Part shown: positions 1 through 7,315 of the stretch, one piece after another
Layout: the number at the start of each line of letters is the position of its first letter
Position numbering within the stretch: position 1 is the first letter of the stretch
Origin: Caulobacterales bacterium RIFOXYB1_FULL_67_16
GTDB lineage: Bacteria > Pseudomonadota > Alphaproteobacteria > Caulobacterales > Caulobacteraceae
Assembly (NCBI GenBank): GCA_001796045.1
Contig: MGLN01000082.1
Location: 1-9,614, forward strand
Direction of reading: 5' to 3'
DNA: 9,614 bases
Made by a program: the position numbers and the translations under genes
The notes under the pieces: model-generated
Databases searched by the model: none
What the model saw: the letters and a program-made list of their open reading frames with translations, nothing else
What the model was told of the DNA's origin: nothing

Positions 1-27
1 ATCGGGCACGCGAGACGTCTCCAGCAT
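1..27 (-). CDS. Possible 5' end of a further gene downstream of the porin (partial)
   Basis: An ATG on the minus strand at 27 opens nine sense codons (MLETSRVPD) that run off the left edge. It begins only 2 nt after the porin stop codon, a spacing typical of a co-transcribed downstream gene. The sequence before it (GGATTCTAAAG) gives only a weak ribosome-binding match, so translation might depend on coupling to the porin. Nine residues are too few to identify a family, and the frame could be open by chance. Confidence 0.3.
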
Positions 28-29
28 CT

Positions 30-1376
30 TTAGAATCCGTATTTGGCGAACAGGATCAGTCGGGTCATGTCGCCGCTCGCGCCGGATTCGATTTCGCGGT
101 CGGCGAACATCAGCTCGGCCCCCACATCAAACGCCGTAACCGGCGACCAGATCAAGTTGGCGTGGACGCTCTGGGCCGACCGGTTGACGGCCAGACCGGT
201 CACGGTCGTGTCATTGTCCACCTTCTGGGCCGACCAGATCAGGCTGGACCGCCAACCAGGCGCCCAGACGTGGCGATAAGCGGCGAAGCCGGCGACGACG
301 CCGATCGCATCCAGTTCGCCCGAGGCGTCCAGCACCGCGTCGTTGGAGAAGTTCAGCCCGACATAGCGGCCGATGCCTTCGCCGCCCGTCACCATCAGAC
401 GAACGTCGTCCTTGGACCCGACCTTGATCTTGGTCGAGGCGGACAGGCCCCAGCCGGTGGCGGTGGAATCGATGCTGGTCGACGGGTTCTGGTACTTCAG
501 CTGGCGCAGCAGACCGGCGAACTGCAGATCCCCCCACGGCCGCGCCAGGGCATAGCGGGCGGTGAAGTCGGGCAGGCTGTTGTCGTCGGCGATGATGCGC
601 GTTCCGCCGCCGAACGGGGTGACGGTCGTTTCCGGATTTTCGACCGAGATCGACAGAGGCCCTCTGGTATAGCGGACCTGGACCTGGCGGGCGAAGACCG
701 TGCCCTCGGCCGCGCCGATGAAGTCGGCGGATTCAGGCAGGACGGCGGTGTTCTGGAAATTGGTCCACTCCTGACCGATCAGCCAGTTGTCGATGGTCAC
801 GAAGGCGCGGCGCAGGGCGGGGTTGGCGGGGCTGGTGGTGCGCTGGTCCGCCGTGCCGGGCAGGGTCTGGAAGTCCATCTCCAGCCGCGTGCCGACCTTG
901 TGACCGCCGACCAGACCGTCGGTCGTCAGCCAGAATCGGGTCTGGCGGGCGTTGAAGTCGGTCGCCGTATCCTCGTTGGCGCCGCCGATGGGGATGGAGC
1001 CGGGGATATGGAATTCACGCAAGGCGTCGCCGTTGATCGGATCGCCGCCGGAATAGTTCGAGGCGGACGCATCGACCTTGATGAAGCCGCCGAACTTCAC
1101 CGTATGGTCGCCGATCCGGAAGCCGTCGGCGGGCGCTGCGGCCTGCTGCACCGGAGCCGGTTGAGCGGGCCGGGTCTCCAGCCGGATGATGTCCTGCTGC
1201 TGCGCGGCCTGCTGGGTGCGGGCGGCGACGACTTCGGATTTGAGGGCGTTCAACTCGGCTTCAAGCTGAGCGATTCGGGCTTCGAGGGCGGCCTGGGCGT
1301 CTTGCGCCGAGGCGAGGCCGGGGGCCAGAAGCAGGGCTGCCGCCGCGCATCCTCCCGCCAGGCTGGATCTGTTCAT
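30..1376 (-). CDS. DcaP-like outer-membrane porin
   Basis: This 448-residue protein is predicted to form an outer-membrane channel; DcaP-family porins are trimeric channels that pass small, often dicarboxylic, acids. Residues 1-24 are a signal peptide (MNRSSLAGG, hydrophobic core, cleavage after ASA). Residues about 26-68 form a coiled coil with LEARIAQLEAELNALK heptads, followed by a Pro/Gln/Ala-rich linker. The barrel begins near 'VKFGGFIKVDAS' (93-104), includes the family-like 'FNARQTRFWL' segment, and ends in 'LFAKYGF' with the C-terminal phenylalanine used as an outer-membrane assembly signal. The frame stays open further upstream to 1541. The start at 1376 is chosen because it is preceded by AGGGAGGA seven bases away and gives the signal peptide at the N-terminus. 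It is divergent from the response-regulator gene. The family call is good, but the substrate is not determinable from sequence. Confidence 0.85.
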   Translation of the reverse strand: MNRSSLAGGCAAAALLLAPGLASAQDAQAALEARIAQLEAELNALKSEVVAARTQQAAQQQDIIRLETRPAQPAPVQQAAAPADGFRIGDHTVKFGGFIKVDASASNYSGGDPINGDALREFHIPGSIPIGGANEDTATDFNARQTRFWLTTDGLVGGHKVGTRLEMDFQTLPGTADQRTTSPANPALRRAFVTIDNWLIGQEWTNFQNTAVLPESADFIGAAEGTVFARQVQVRYTRGPLSISVENPETTVTPFGGGTRIIADDNSLPDFTARYALARPWGDLQFAGLLRQLKYQNPSTSIDSTATGWGLSASTKIKVGSKDDVRLMVTGGEGIGRYVGLNFSNDAVLDASGELDAIGVVAGFAAYRHVWAPGWRSSLIWSAQKVDNDTTVTGLAVNRSAQSVHANLIWSPVTAFDVGAELMFADREIESGASGDMTRLILFAKYGF

Positions 1377-1382
1377 GATGGT

Positions 1383-1390
1383 TCCTCCCT
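1383..1390 (-). promoter_or_regulatory. Ribosome-binding site of the porin gene
   Basis: On the minus strand AGGGAGGA sits 7 nt (from the GGAGG core) before the ATG at 1376. It decides between this start and the longer open frame reaching 1541, which would put 55 unrelated residues ahead of the signal peptide. Confidence 0.8.
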
Positions 1391-1464
1391 GGCTCGTCTG
1401 TCGCGAGCGTCCGAGCGAACCTTTTCCCCAAGGGACGTATGCGGCCATTAGCCATTGGTCTAGT

Positions 1465-1480
1465 TTCGACGAAAGTCGAA
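1465..1480. promoter_or_regulatory. Perfect 16-bp inverted repeat; candidate operator in the divergent promoter region
   Basis: TTCGAC-GAAA-GTCGAA is a perfect 6-bp dyad around a 4-bp centre. It lies 88 bp upstream of the porin start and 59 bp upstream of the response-regulator start. A 13/16 match occurs upstream of the MFS gene at 7392-7407. No T-tract follows on either strand, so it is not an intrinsic terminator. NarL/LuxR-type regulators commonly bind short dyads of this size, so binding by the adjacent regulator is a reasonable inference. I could not identify -35/-10 boxes with confidence in the 163-bp gap. Confidence 0.5.
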
Positions 1481-1523
1481 CCGCGCCATGCTGCTGCGGA
1501 CGCGGCCGTAAAGCATGCTGCGC

Positions 1524-1533
1524 AAGGGAAGGA
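1524..1533 (+). promoter_or_regulatory. Ribosome-binding site of the response regulator
   Basis: AAGGGAAGGA ends 6 nt before the ATG at 1540. It selects this start over the open frame extending up to 1375, whose extra 55 codons overlap the divergent promoter region and encode nothing receiver-like. Confidence 0.7.
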
Positions 1534-1539
1534 CGCCTC

Positions 1540-2151
1540 ATGGACCGTATCGTCGTCGCCGACGATCACCCGCTGTTCCGCGCCGCGCTTCGCTCCGCCG
1601 TCGAAAAGGCTGCGCCCGGCGCGACCGTAGACGAATGCGCCAGTCTGGCCGAGGCGCGGGCGGCGCTGGCCGACGTCACGGTCGATCTGTTGTTGCTCGA
1701 TCTGAAACTGTCGGACAGCGAGGGCATGGCGGGGCTCAGCGCCATTCGCGCCGAATATCCCACCGTACCGGTCGCCGTGGTGTCCGCCAGCGAAGACCCC
1801 GTCGTGGTGCGTCGCGCCCTGGCCCTTGGGGCCGCCGGCTTCATCCCGAAGTCCGCCGGCCTGCCGCAGATGGTCGAGGCCATCGCCGCCATTCTGGCCG
1901 GTGACTCCTGGGCGCCGGATATGTCGCAGGGGGAGGCGGACGACCTATTGGACCGGATCGCCAGCCTGACCCCGTCGCAGCAGCGGATCCTCGAAGGGCT
2001 GAAGGCGGGCCGCCTGAATAAGCAGATCGCCTTCGACCTCGGCGTCTCCGAGGCGACCATCAAGGCGCACCTCACCAGCGTCTTCCGCAAACTGGGGGTC
2101 CAGAACCGCACCCAGGCCGTGATCCTGGCGAAACAGCTCGATCCGGCCTAG
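1540..2151 (+). CDS. LuxR/NarL-type response regulator, CrbR/ErdR-like
   Basis: This 203-residue two-component response regulator would act as a cytoplasmic DNA-binding transcription factor. The receiver domain spans about residues 2-120. Its acidic pair is D8/D9 (VVADDHP), the phospho-acceptor is D54 (LLLLDLKL), the switch residue is S82 (VVSAS) and the conserved lysine is K104 (IPKSA). A LuxR-type helix-turn-helix follows at about 140-200 (LTPSQQRILEGLKAG, then NKQIAFDLGVSEATIKAHL). Length and layout are standard. It converges on the symporter-kinase fusion with stop codons 4 bp apart, the pairing expected for CrbS/CrbR (also called MxtR/ErdR) systems, which in Vibrio and Pseudomonas regulate acetate use. 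It shares a divergent promoter region with the porin, a likely target along with its own gene. The family call is firm; the CrbR/ErdR assignment rests mainly on context. Confidence 0.85.
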   Translation: MDRIVVADDHPLFRAALRSAVEKAAPGATVDECASLAEARAALADVTVDLLLLDLKLSDSEGMAGLSAIRAEYPTVPVAVVSASEDPVVVRRALALGAAGFIPKSAGLPQMVEAIAAILAGDSWAPDMSQGEADDLLDRIASLTPSQQRILEGLKAGRLNKQIAFDLGVSEATIKAHLTSVFRKLGVQNRTQAVILAKQLDPA

Positions 2152-2155
2152 CGAC

Positions 2156-5100
2156 CTAGCTCGACAGGAAGGCCTTCAGCGCCGCCGGCTTGATCGGCTT
2201 GGGCAGCAGCACCGCGCCGGCGGCCGTGGCCCGGTCGTTCAGACCGTCGCGGGTGTCGGCCGTCACCAGGGCGATCCGCCGCACGCCGCGCGGCCTAAGT
2301 CCGTCAACCACCGCAAACCCGTCGGCGCCTTCGCCCAGATGCAGATCCACGACGGCCGCGTCGAAAGGACCTTCAGCCTGCAGGCCGGCCTCGACCGTGG
2401 AGACCAGCGTCGGGCGGGCCCCCCAGCGCGTCAGCAGGGCCTCCAGCGCCTCGAGGATCACCGGCTCATTGTCCACGCACAGGACTCTCAGGCCGGCCAG
2501 GGGCAGACCGGTCTCGGGGGGTTGAGCGACCTCGGCGGCCCGGTCCGGCGCGGCCCGCGGCACGGTGATGCGAAAGATGGAGCCCCGCCCGACGCGAGAA
2601 CTCAGCTCCAGGGGATGGTCCAGCAGGCTGGACAGCCGCCGAACGATGGCCAGCCCTAGGCCTGCGCCGGGTTCGTCGACCGGGGCGCCGGGCAGGCGGA
2701 CGAACTCGCCGAAGACCGTCTCCTGGTCTGCGTCGGGGATGCCGCGCCCCGTGTCGCAGACCAGCAGCCGCACCGTCTCGCCGCGCCGACGCGCCCCGAC
2801 CAGCACGCGGCCGGCGTCGGTGTAGCGGATGGCGTTGGCGATCAGGTTCTGCAGCATGGATCGCAGCAGATCCCGATCCGACAAGACCCACAGGCCGCTC
2901 GACACGAAGGTCAGACCCAGACCCTTGGCCTCGGCCACGGGGGCGTACTCCCGCCGCAGTTCGTCGAACAGGCCGTCCAGCGACAGACGGGTCACCGCCG
3001 CTTTGACCCCGCCGGCCTCCAGCTTGGACAGGTTCAGCAGGGCGGTCAGCAGACGGTGGGCGCTGTCGATGGCGCGGTCGGCGTTGAGGGCCAGGGTGCG
3101 GCTGGCGGGACCCGCGTCCGGCCCCGACACCCCCGGCTCCTCCTTCAGCGCGGCGATGAACAGGCGGGCGGCGTGGAGCGGCTGCAGCAGATCATGGCTG
3201 GCGGCGGCCAGGAAGCGGGTCTTGGACGCGGTCGCATCCTCGGCGACGCGCCGGGCTTCCTCCAGCCGTGCTGTGCGGTCGGCGACCCGGGCCTCCAGTC
3301 GTTCATTGGCTTCTTCCAACTGGCTGGCAGCCCGTCTCAGGGCTGTGATGTCGGTATAGCTGGTCACATAGCCCCCGCCGGGGATGGGAGCGCCGGACGA
3401 CCGCAGCACGCGTCCATCGGGTTGCAGCCGTTCGTGGTCATGGGGAATGCGGCGGCTGAGAGCCTCCAGTCGACGCTCGACCCAGGCGTCGATATCGTCG
3501 GGGCTCTCGCCTCGCTCGGCGTTCAGACGATAGATGCTGGCGATGGGTAGGCCGACATGGACGAAGCCGGCAGGAAGGTCGAACATGGACACATACCTGC
3601 GATTCCAGGCTGTTACACGTAGATCTTCATCGACCACAATCACGCCCTGGTCGATATTGTCCAGGGTGGTCTGCAGCAGGTCTCGGCTGAACTGAACGGC
3701 CTGGGACGCCTCGTCCAGCATTCGCACCACATCCTCGGGGGCGCGGCCGCCGCCGGCCAGAGCCGCAGCGATGACTCGCCGCGCCGAGGCCGCGCCGATG
3801 GCGCCGGCCAGCATGCGCTCCGCCGCTCGCGCCAGACCGGCATCGGCCGGATCGGCGTCGCGCAGCCGGACGTCGGTCTCGCGGCTCCACGCCGCGAAGG
3901 CCCTTTCGGCCCGTTCGTCGCCGATGAAGCGGGCGACCAGAGCCCGCAGATCGCCGACCGAGGCGCCGGACGGCGACGGCTTGGCCTCCAGCCAGTCCGG
4001 CCCCAGCCGATCGACGAAGGCCCGCGCCTGCACCCGGTCTATCAGCCTCGGCTGGGCGAAGCGCGACACCCCGACATAGGCCGCGAGATTGAGCCCAAGG
4101 CTGACAAAGACGCCCAGGGCCAGCGGATCCTTGACCCCCATCATCACATGCGGGTGCCAGGGCGCCCCCGGCGCCAGCTGGGGCAGGGCCAGCATGACGA
4201 TCCAGACCGCGATCCCCACCGTCATCCCCGCCAAGGCCCCGTGAGAATGGCCGCCGCGCCAAAGCACCGCCCCAAACAGGGCCGGGGCCAGCTGGGCCAT
4301 GGCGGCGAAGGACACCAACCCCATGGCCGCCAGACCCCGGGACTGATCGGTCGCCTGATAATAGAGCCAGGCCAGCAGCAACACGGCGACAATGGCGCCC
4401 CGCCGCACCTGCAGGATCACGCCCGACATGTCCGAGGCGTCGCCGCGCATTCGCCACCGATCCCGCGCTAGCAGCGGCAGGATCAGGCTGTTGGACACCA
4501 TGGCCGACAAGGCGACGGCCTCGACGATCACCATGGCGGTCGCGGCGGAGAAGCCGCCCACGAAGACCACGGCGGTCAGAAGCGACTCCCCCCGCCCGAA
4601 CGGCAGCGCCAGCACCAGCAGGTCGGGATTGGTCGAGGGCGCGAACAGGGCTCCGGCCGCCACCAGCGGCAGCACGGCCAGGCTGGTCAGGACCAGATAG
4701 GCCGGAAATATCCACCGGGCGCGTCTCACATGACTGGGGTCGGCCCCCTCGACGAAGGCGACGTGGAACTGGCGAGGCAGGCAGAAGATGGCCAGGGTGG
4801 CGATCAGGGTAATGGCAACGAAGCGGGGGGTCGGCTCGGGCGGGGCGGCCAGGGCGCCCAGTCCTTCCAGGCTTCGCGCCACTGACCCGTTCTCGAGAAG
4901 TAGGAGGAGGGCGAAGACCGCCACCATCACCAGGGCCCCCAGTTTGACCAGGGACTCCAGACCTATGGCCTGGATCAGGCCGCGATTGTGTTCCGTCAGG
5001 TCGGGCCGTCGCGCCCCGAACAGGATGGCGAAGCCTGCCAGAACCCCCGCCAGGACCAGGACGGTGAGGCCTTCCGACCCCGCGACCGGTGTCCCCGCCG

Positions 5101-5530
5101 TCAGCAGGGCTCCGGCCATGGACAGGGATTTGAGCTGAAGGGCGATGTAGGGCAGGGACCCCAGGATGGCGATCAGGGTGACGACGGCGCCCAGGGTCTG
5201 GCTCTTGCCGTAGCGCGAGGCGACGAAGTCCGCCATCGACCCCACATTTTCGCGCCGAGCCGCAGCGGCGATCCGACGCCACAGCGGAAACAGGACCGTC
5301 AGACCCAGCACCGGGCCGATGTAGATGGGCAGATACTCCCATCCGTCGCGCGCCGCCGTGCCCACCGCGCCGTAGTAGGTCCAGGAGGTGCAGTAGATGG
5401 CCAGGGAGAGGGCGTAGACCGACGGACCCAGCCCGCGCCCCCGCGCGCCGGGCCGTTCCTGATGCCAGGCCACGCCGAACAGCACCGCCATATAGGCGAC
5501 GACCAGGCCGAGGATCATCAGGCTGAACAT
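2156..5530 (-). CDS. Sodium/solute symporter-like hybrid sensor histidine kinase, CrbS/MxtR-like
   Basis: This 1124-residue membrane sensor kinase is a fusion. Residues 1 to about 495 form an SLC5-type sodium:solute symporter domain with many membrane helices, starting MFSLMILGLVVAY and including 'YCTSWTYYGAVGTA' and 'GFSAATAMVIVEAVALS'. A cytoplasmic linker of about 110 residues, where relatives carry a STAC-like segment, leads to a PAS domain (about 620-730, 'TLDNIDQGVIVVDEDLRV') and a short coiled coil. The kinase core has phospho-accepting H779 (ASHDLLQPL), N-box N899, G1 box at D926 (DTGRGIP) and G2 box GAGLGLAIV at 955-963. The C-terminal receiver has D1020, phospho-acceptor D1062, T1090 and K1111, so all catalytic positions are present. 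A GTG in frame at 5563 is possible, but it abuts a terminator U-tract, so the ATG at 5530 is preferred. Neither start has a clear Shine-Dalgarno sequence. Whether it transports or only senses is unknown. Confidence 0.88.
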   Translation of the reverse strand: MFSLMILGLVVAYMAVLFGVAWHQERPGARGRGLGPSVYALSLAIYCTSWTYYGAVGTAARDGWEYLPIYIGPVLGLTVLFPLWRRIAAAARRENVGSMADFVASRYGKSQTLGAVVTLIAILGSLPYIALQLKSLSMAGALLTAGTPVAGSEGLTVLVLAGVLAGFAILFGARRPDLTEHNRGLIQAIGLESLVKLGALVMVAVFALLLLLENGSVARSLEGLGALAAPPEPTPRFVAITLIATLAIFCLPRQFHVAFVEGADPSHVRRARWIFPAYLVLTSLAVLPLVAAGALFAPSTNPDLLVLALPFGRGESLLTAVVFVGGFSAATAMVIVEAVALSAMVSNSLILPLLARDRWRMRGDASDMSGVILQVRRGAIVAVLLLAWLYYQATDQSRGLAAMGLVSFAAMAQLAPALFGAVLWRGGHSHGALAGMTVGIAVWIVMLALPQLAPGAPWHPHVMMGVKDPLALGVFVSLGLNLAAYVGVSRFAQPRLIDRVQARAFVDRLGPDWLEAKPSPSGASVGDLRALVARFIGDERAERAFAAWSRETDVRLRDADPADAGLARAAERMLAGAIGAASARRVIAAALAGGGRAPEDVVRMLDEASQAVQFSRDLLQTTLDNIDQGVIVVDEDLRVTAWNRRYVSMFDLPAGFVHVGLPIASIYRLNAERGESPDDIDAWVERRLEALSRRIPHDHERLQPDGRVLRSSGAPIPGGGYVTSYTDITALRRAASQLEEANERLEARVADRTARLEEARRVAEDATASKTRFLAAASHDLLQPLHAARLFIAALKEEPGVSGPDAGPASRTLALNADRAIDSAHRLLTALLNLSKLEAGGVKAAVTRLSLDGLFDELRREYAPVAEAKGLGLTFVSSGLWVLSDRDLLRSMLQNLIANAIRYTDAGRVLVGARRRGETVRLLVCDTGRGIPDADQETVFGEFVRLPGAPVDEPGAGLGLAIVRRLSSLLDHPLELSSRVGRGSIFRITVPRAAPDRAAEVAQPPETGLPLAGLRVLCVDNEPVILEALEALLTRWGARPTLVSTVEAGLQAEGPFDAAVVDLHLGEGADGFAVVDGLRPRGVRRIALVTADTRDGLNDRATAAGAVLLPKPIKPAALKAFLSS

Positions 5531-5560
5531 GGCGGCATCTGAACCGGCGGGGGTGACTTT

Positions 5561-5597
5561 CACAAGAGAAAGGCGGGCCGTCTTGCGACGACCCGCC
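5561..5597 (-). terminator. Intrinsic terminator after the MFS gene
   Basis: Read on the minus strand, GGCGGGTCGTC-GCAA-GACGGCCCGCC forms an 11-bp stem with one G-T wobble and a GNRA-type GCAA tetraloop (stem 5572-5597). TTTCTCTTGTG follows immediately. It lies 26 bp after the MFS stop codon and about 30 bp before the kinase ATG at 5530. Such a strong hairpin between two same-strand genes means the kinase is either expressed by read-through or has a promoter overlapping this short region. Confidence 0.8.
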
Positions 5598-5623
5598 CCT
5601 CATCCACGTCTGATCGCAGGAAA

Positions 5624-7294
5624 TCAGGCGTTTAGATCGACATCCTTGCCTTCCTTGACAAGCAGGAAGCCCAGCACGACCGTCGCGAGCGCCACGATGA
5701 TCGGGTACCAGAGACCGGAGTAGATGTTTCCGGTCGCCGCCACGATGGCGAAGGCAGTCGTGGGCAGGAAGCCGCCGAACCAGCCGTTGCCGATATGGTA
5801 GGGCAGGGACATGGAGGTGTAGCGGATGTTTGTCGGGAACATCTCGACTAGGGCCGCCGCGATCGGCCCGTAGACCATGGTCACATAGAAGCCGAGGATG
5901 AACAGGATCAGCACGACCATCGGCTTGTTGACCAATGCGCTGTCCGCCTTGGCAGGATAACCGGCGGCGGTCAGGGCCTCGGCCAGACCGGCGTCCCAGG
6001 CCTTTTTCTGGGCGGCGAATTCGGCAGGCGCCAAGGCTTCACCGCGGAAGCTGGGCACGACGGCCTGATCGCCGATCCGGACCTCGGCCACCGTACCCGC
6101 CGGCGCTTCGACATTGGTGTAGGTCACCCCGGCCTTGGCCAGATGGGACTTGGCCAGGTCGCAGGAGTGGTTGAACACCGTCTTGCCGATGGGATCGAAC
6201 TGGACGTTGCAGTCGGCCGGATCGGCATAGACCACGACCGGCGCCGAGGCGGCCGCTGCGGCCAGACGCGGATTGGCGGCCTGGGTCAGGGCGTTGAACA
6301 GCGGGAAATAGGTGAGGGCGGCGATCAGGCAGCCCGCCAGAATGACCGGCTTGCGGCCCACCTTGTCCGACAGCCAGCCCCAGAAGATGAAGAAGGGCGA
6401 GGCGGCGAGGAGGGCGATGGTCAGCATCACATAGACCAGGGTCGCATCCAGTTTCATCACCCGTTCCAGGAAGAAGAGGGCGTAGAACTGGCCGGTATAC
6501 CAGATCACGGCCTGGCCTGCGGTGAGGCCCAGCAGGGCGATCAGCACCAGTTTGAGGTTCGGCCACTTGCCGAAGGAGTCTTTCAGCGGCGTCTTGGATC
6601 CCTTGCCCTCGGCCTTCATCCGCTTGAACGAGGGGCTCTCGGACAGTTTCAGACGGATCCACAGCGAGACGCCCAGCAGCAGGATCGAGACCAGGAAGGG
6701 AATCCGCCACCCCCATTCGGCGAAGGCCTCTTCGCCCACGGTGACGCGAACGCCCAGAATTACGATCAGGCTGAGCACCAGGCCGGCTGTCGCCGTGATC
6801 TGGATGAAGGAGGTGTAGAAGCCGCGTTTGCCATGCGGCGCGTGCTCGGCGACATAGGTGGCGGCGCCGCCGTACTCGCCGCCCAGGGCCAGACCCTGGA
6901 TCAGCCGCATCAGCACCAGAATGATCGGCGCGGCGATGCCGATGGCCGCGTAGGGCGGCAACAGGCCGACGACGAAGGTCGACAGCCCCATCAGCAGCAT
7001 GGTCACCAGGAAGGTGTTCTTGCGACCCCACAGGTCGCCCAGACGCCCGAAGACGACGGCGCCGAACGGTCGAACCGCAAATCCGGCGGCGAAGGCCATC
7101 AGGGCGAAGATATAGCCGGTCGTCTCGTTGACGCCCGAGAAGAACTGAACCGTGATGATCGCGGCCAGCGACCCGTACAGATAGAAATCATACCACTCGA
7201 TAACGGTGCCGACCGACGACGCCAGGATCACCAGCTTGTCGTTCTTACCCACCACATACTCATCGACCGGCGCACCCGTGGCGCTGTCCGTCAT
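5624..7294 (-). CDS. MHS-family MFS transporter (metabolite:proton symporter) with large extracytoplasmic insert
   Basis: This 556-residue inner-membrane permease belongs to the metabolite:H+ symporter branch of the major facilitator superfamily (relatives of KgtP, ProP and ShiA), which imports organic acids or osmolytes with protons. Typical signatures are 'ASSVGTVIEWYDFYLYG' (25-41), MFS motif A 'GRLGDLWGRK' (83-92), 'RLIQGLALGGEYGGA' (130-144) and the second-half counterpart 'GWLSDKVGRK' (306-315). Family members are usually about 430-450 residues. The excess is a hydrophilic insert at about 341-457, between membrane helices of the C-terminal half. It carries two cysteines (C362, C378) and is probably periplasmic. 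The start is supported by GGGAGG seven bases upstream. A terminator follows the gene, so it is probably monocistronic. Its position between the sensor kinase and kdpE, with a palindrome-like site upstream, suggests control by the neighbouring regulator. The substrate is not assignable, but a carboxylate is plausible. Confidence 0.85.
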   Translation of the reverse strand: MTDSATGAPVDEYVVGKNDKLVILASSVGTVIEWYDFYLYGSLAAIITVQFFSGVNETTGYIFALMAFAAGFAVRPFGAVVFGRLGDLWGRKNTFLVTMLLMGLSTFVVGLLPPYAAIGIAAPIILVLMRLIQGLALGGEYGGAATYVAEHAPHGKRGFYTSFIQITATAGLVLSLIVILGVRVTVGEEAFAEWGWRIPFLVSILLLGVSLWIRLKLSESPSFKRMKAEGKGSKTPLKDSFGKWPNLKLVLIALLGLTAGQAVIWYTGQFYALFFLERVMKLDATLVYVMLTIALLAASPFFIFWGWLSDKVGRKPVILAGCLIAALTYFPLFNALTQAANPRLAAAAASAPVVVYADPADCNVQFDPIGKTVFNHSCDLAKSHLAKAGVTYTNVEAPAGTVAEVRIGDQAVVPSFRGEALAPAEFAAQKKAWDAGLAEALTAAGYPAKADSALVNKPMVVLILFILGFYVTMVYGPIAAALVEMFPTNIRYTSMSLPYHIGNGWFGGFLPTTAFAIVAATGNIYSGLWYPIIVALATVVLGFLLVKEGKDVDLNA

Positions 7295-7301
7295 TGCGTA
7301 G

Positions 7302-7307
7302 CCTCCC
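7302..7307 (-). promoter_or_regulatory. Ribosome-binding site of the MFS gene
   Basis: GGGAGG on the minus strand ends 7 nt before the ATG at 7294, fixing the MFS start. Confidence 0.75.
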
Positions 7308-7315
7308 AGCTATCA

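Noticed and set aside
162..1451. Long open frame (429 codons) on the plus strand opposite the porin
   Set aside because: It is antisense to a convincing porin with signal peptide and C-terminal barrel signature. The translation is Gly/Asp/Arg-rich without domain pattern, typical of shadow frames in G+C-rich DNA.
1488..1511. Seven-codon open frame (MLLRTRP) in the regulator leader, possible leader peptide
   Set aside because: There is no ribosome-binding site, no regulatory codon run, and no alternative hairpins around it. Frames this short occur readily by chance.
1377..1541. Extended N-terminus of the porin starting at 1541
   Set aside because: It would bury the signal peptide 55 residues inside and span the divergent promoter region. 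A strong ribosome-binding site supports the start at 1376.
3627..5603. 658-codon frame on the minus strand within the sensor kinase
   Set aside because: It overlaps the symporter-kinase gene in another frame and reads as Arg/Gly/Pro-rich sequence without membrane segments or motifs. The overlapped frame carries clear family motifs throughout.
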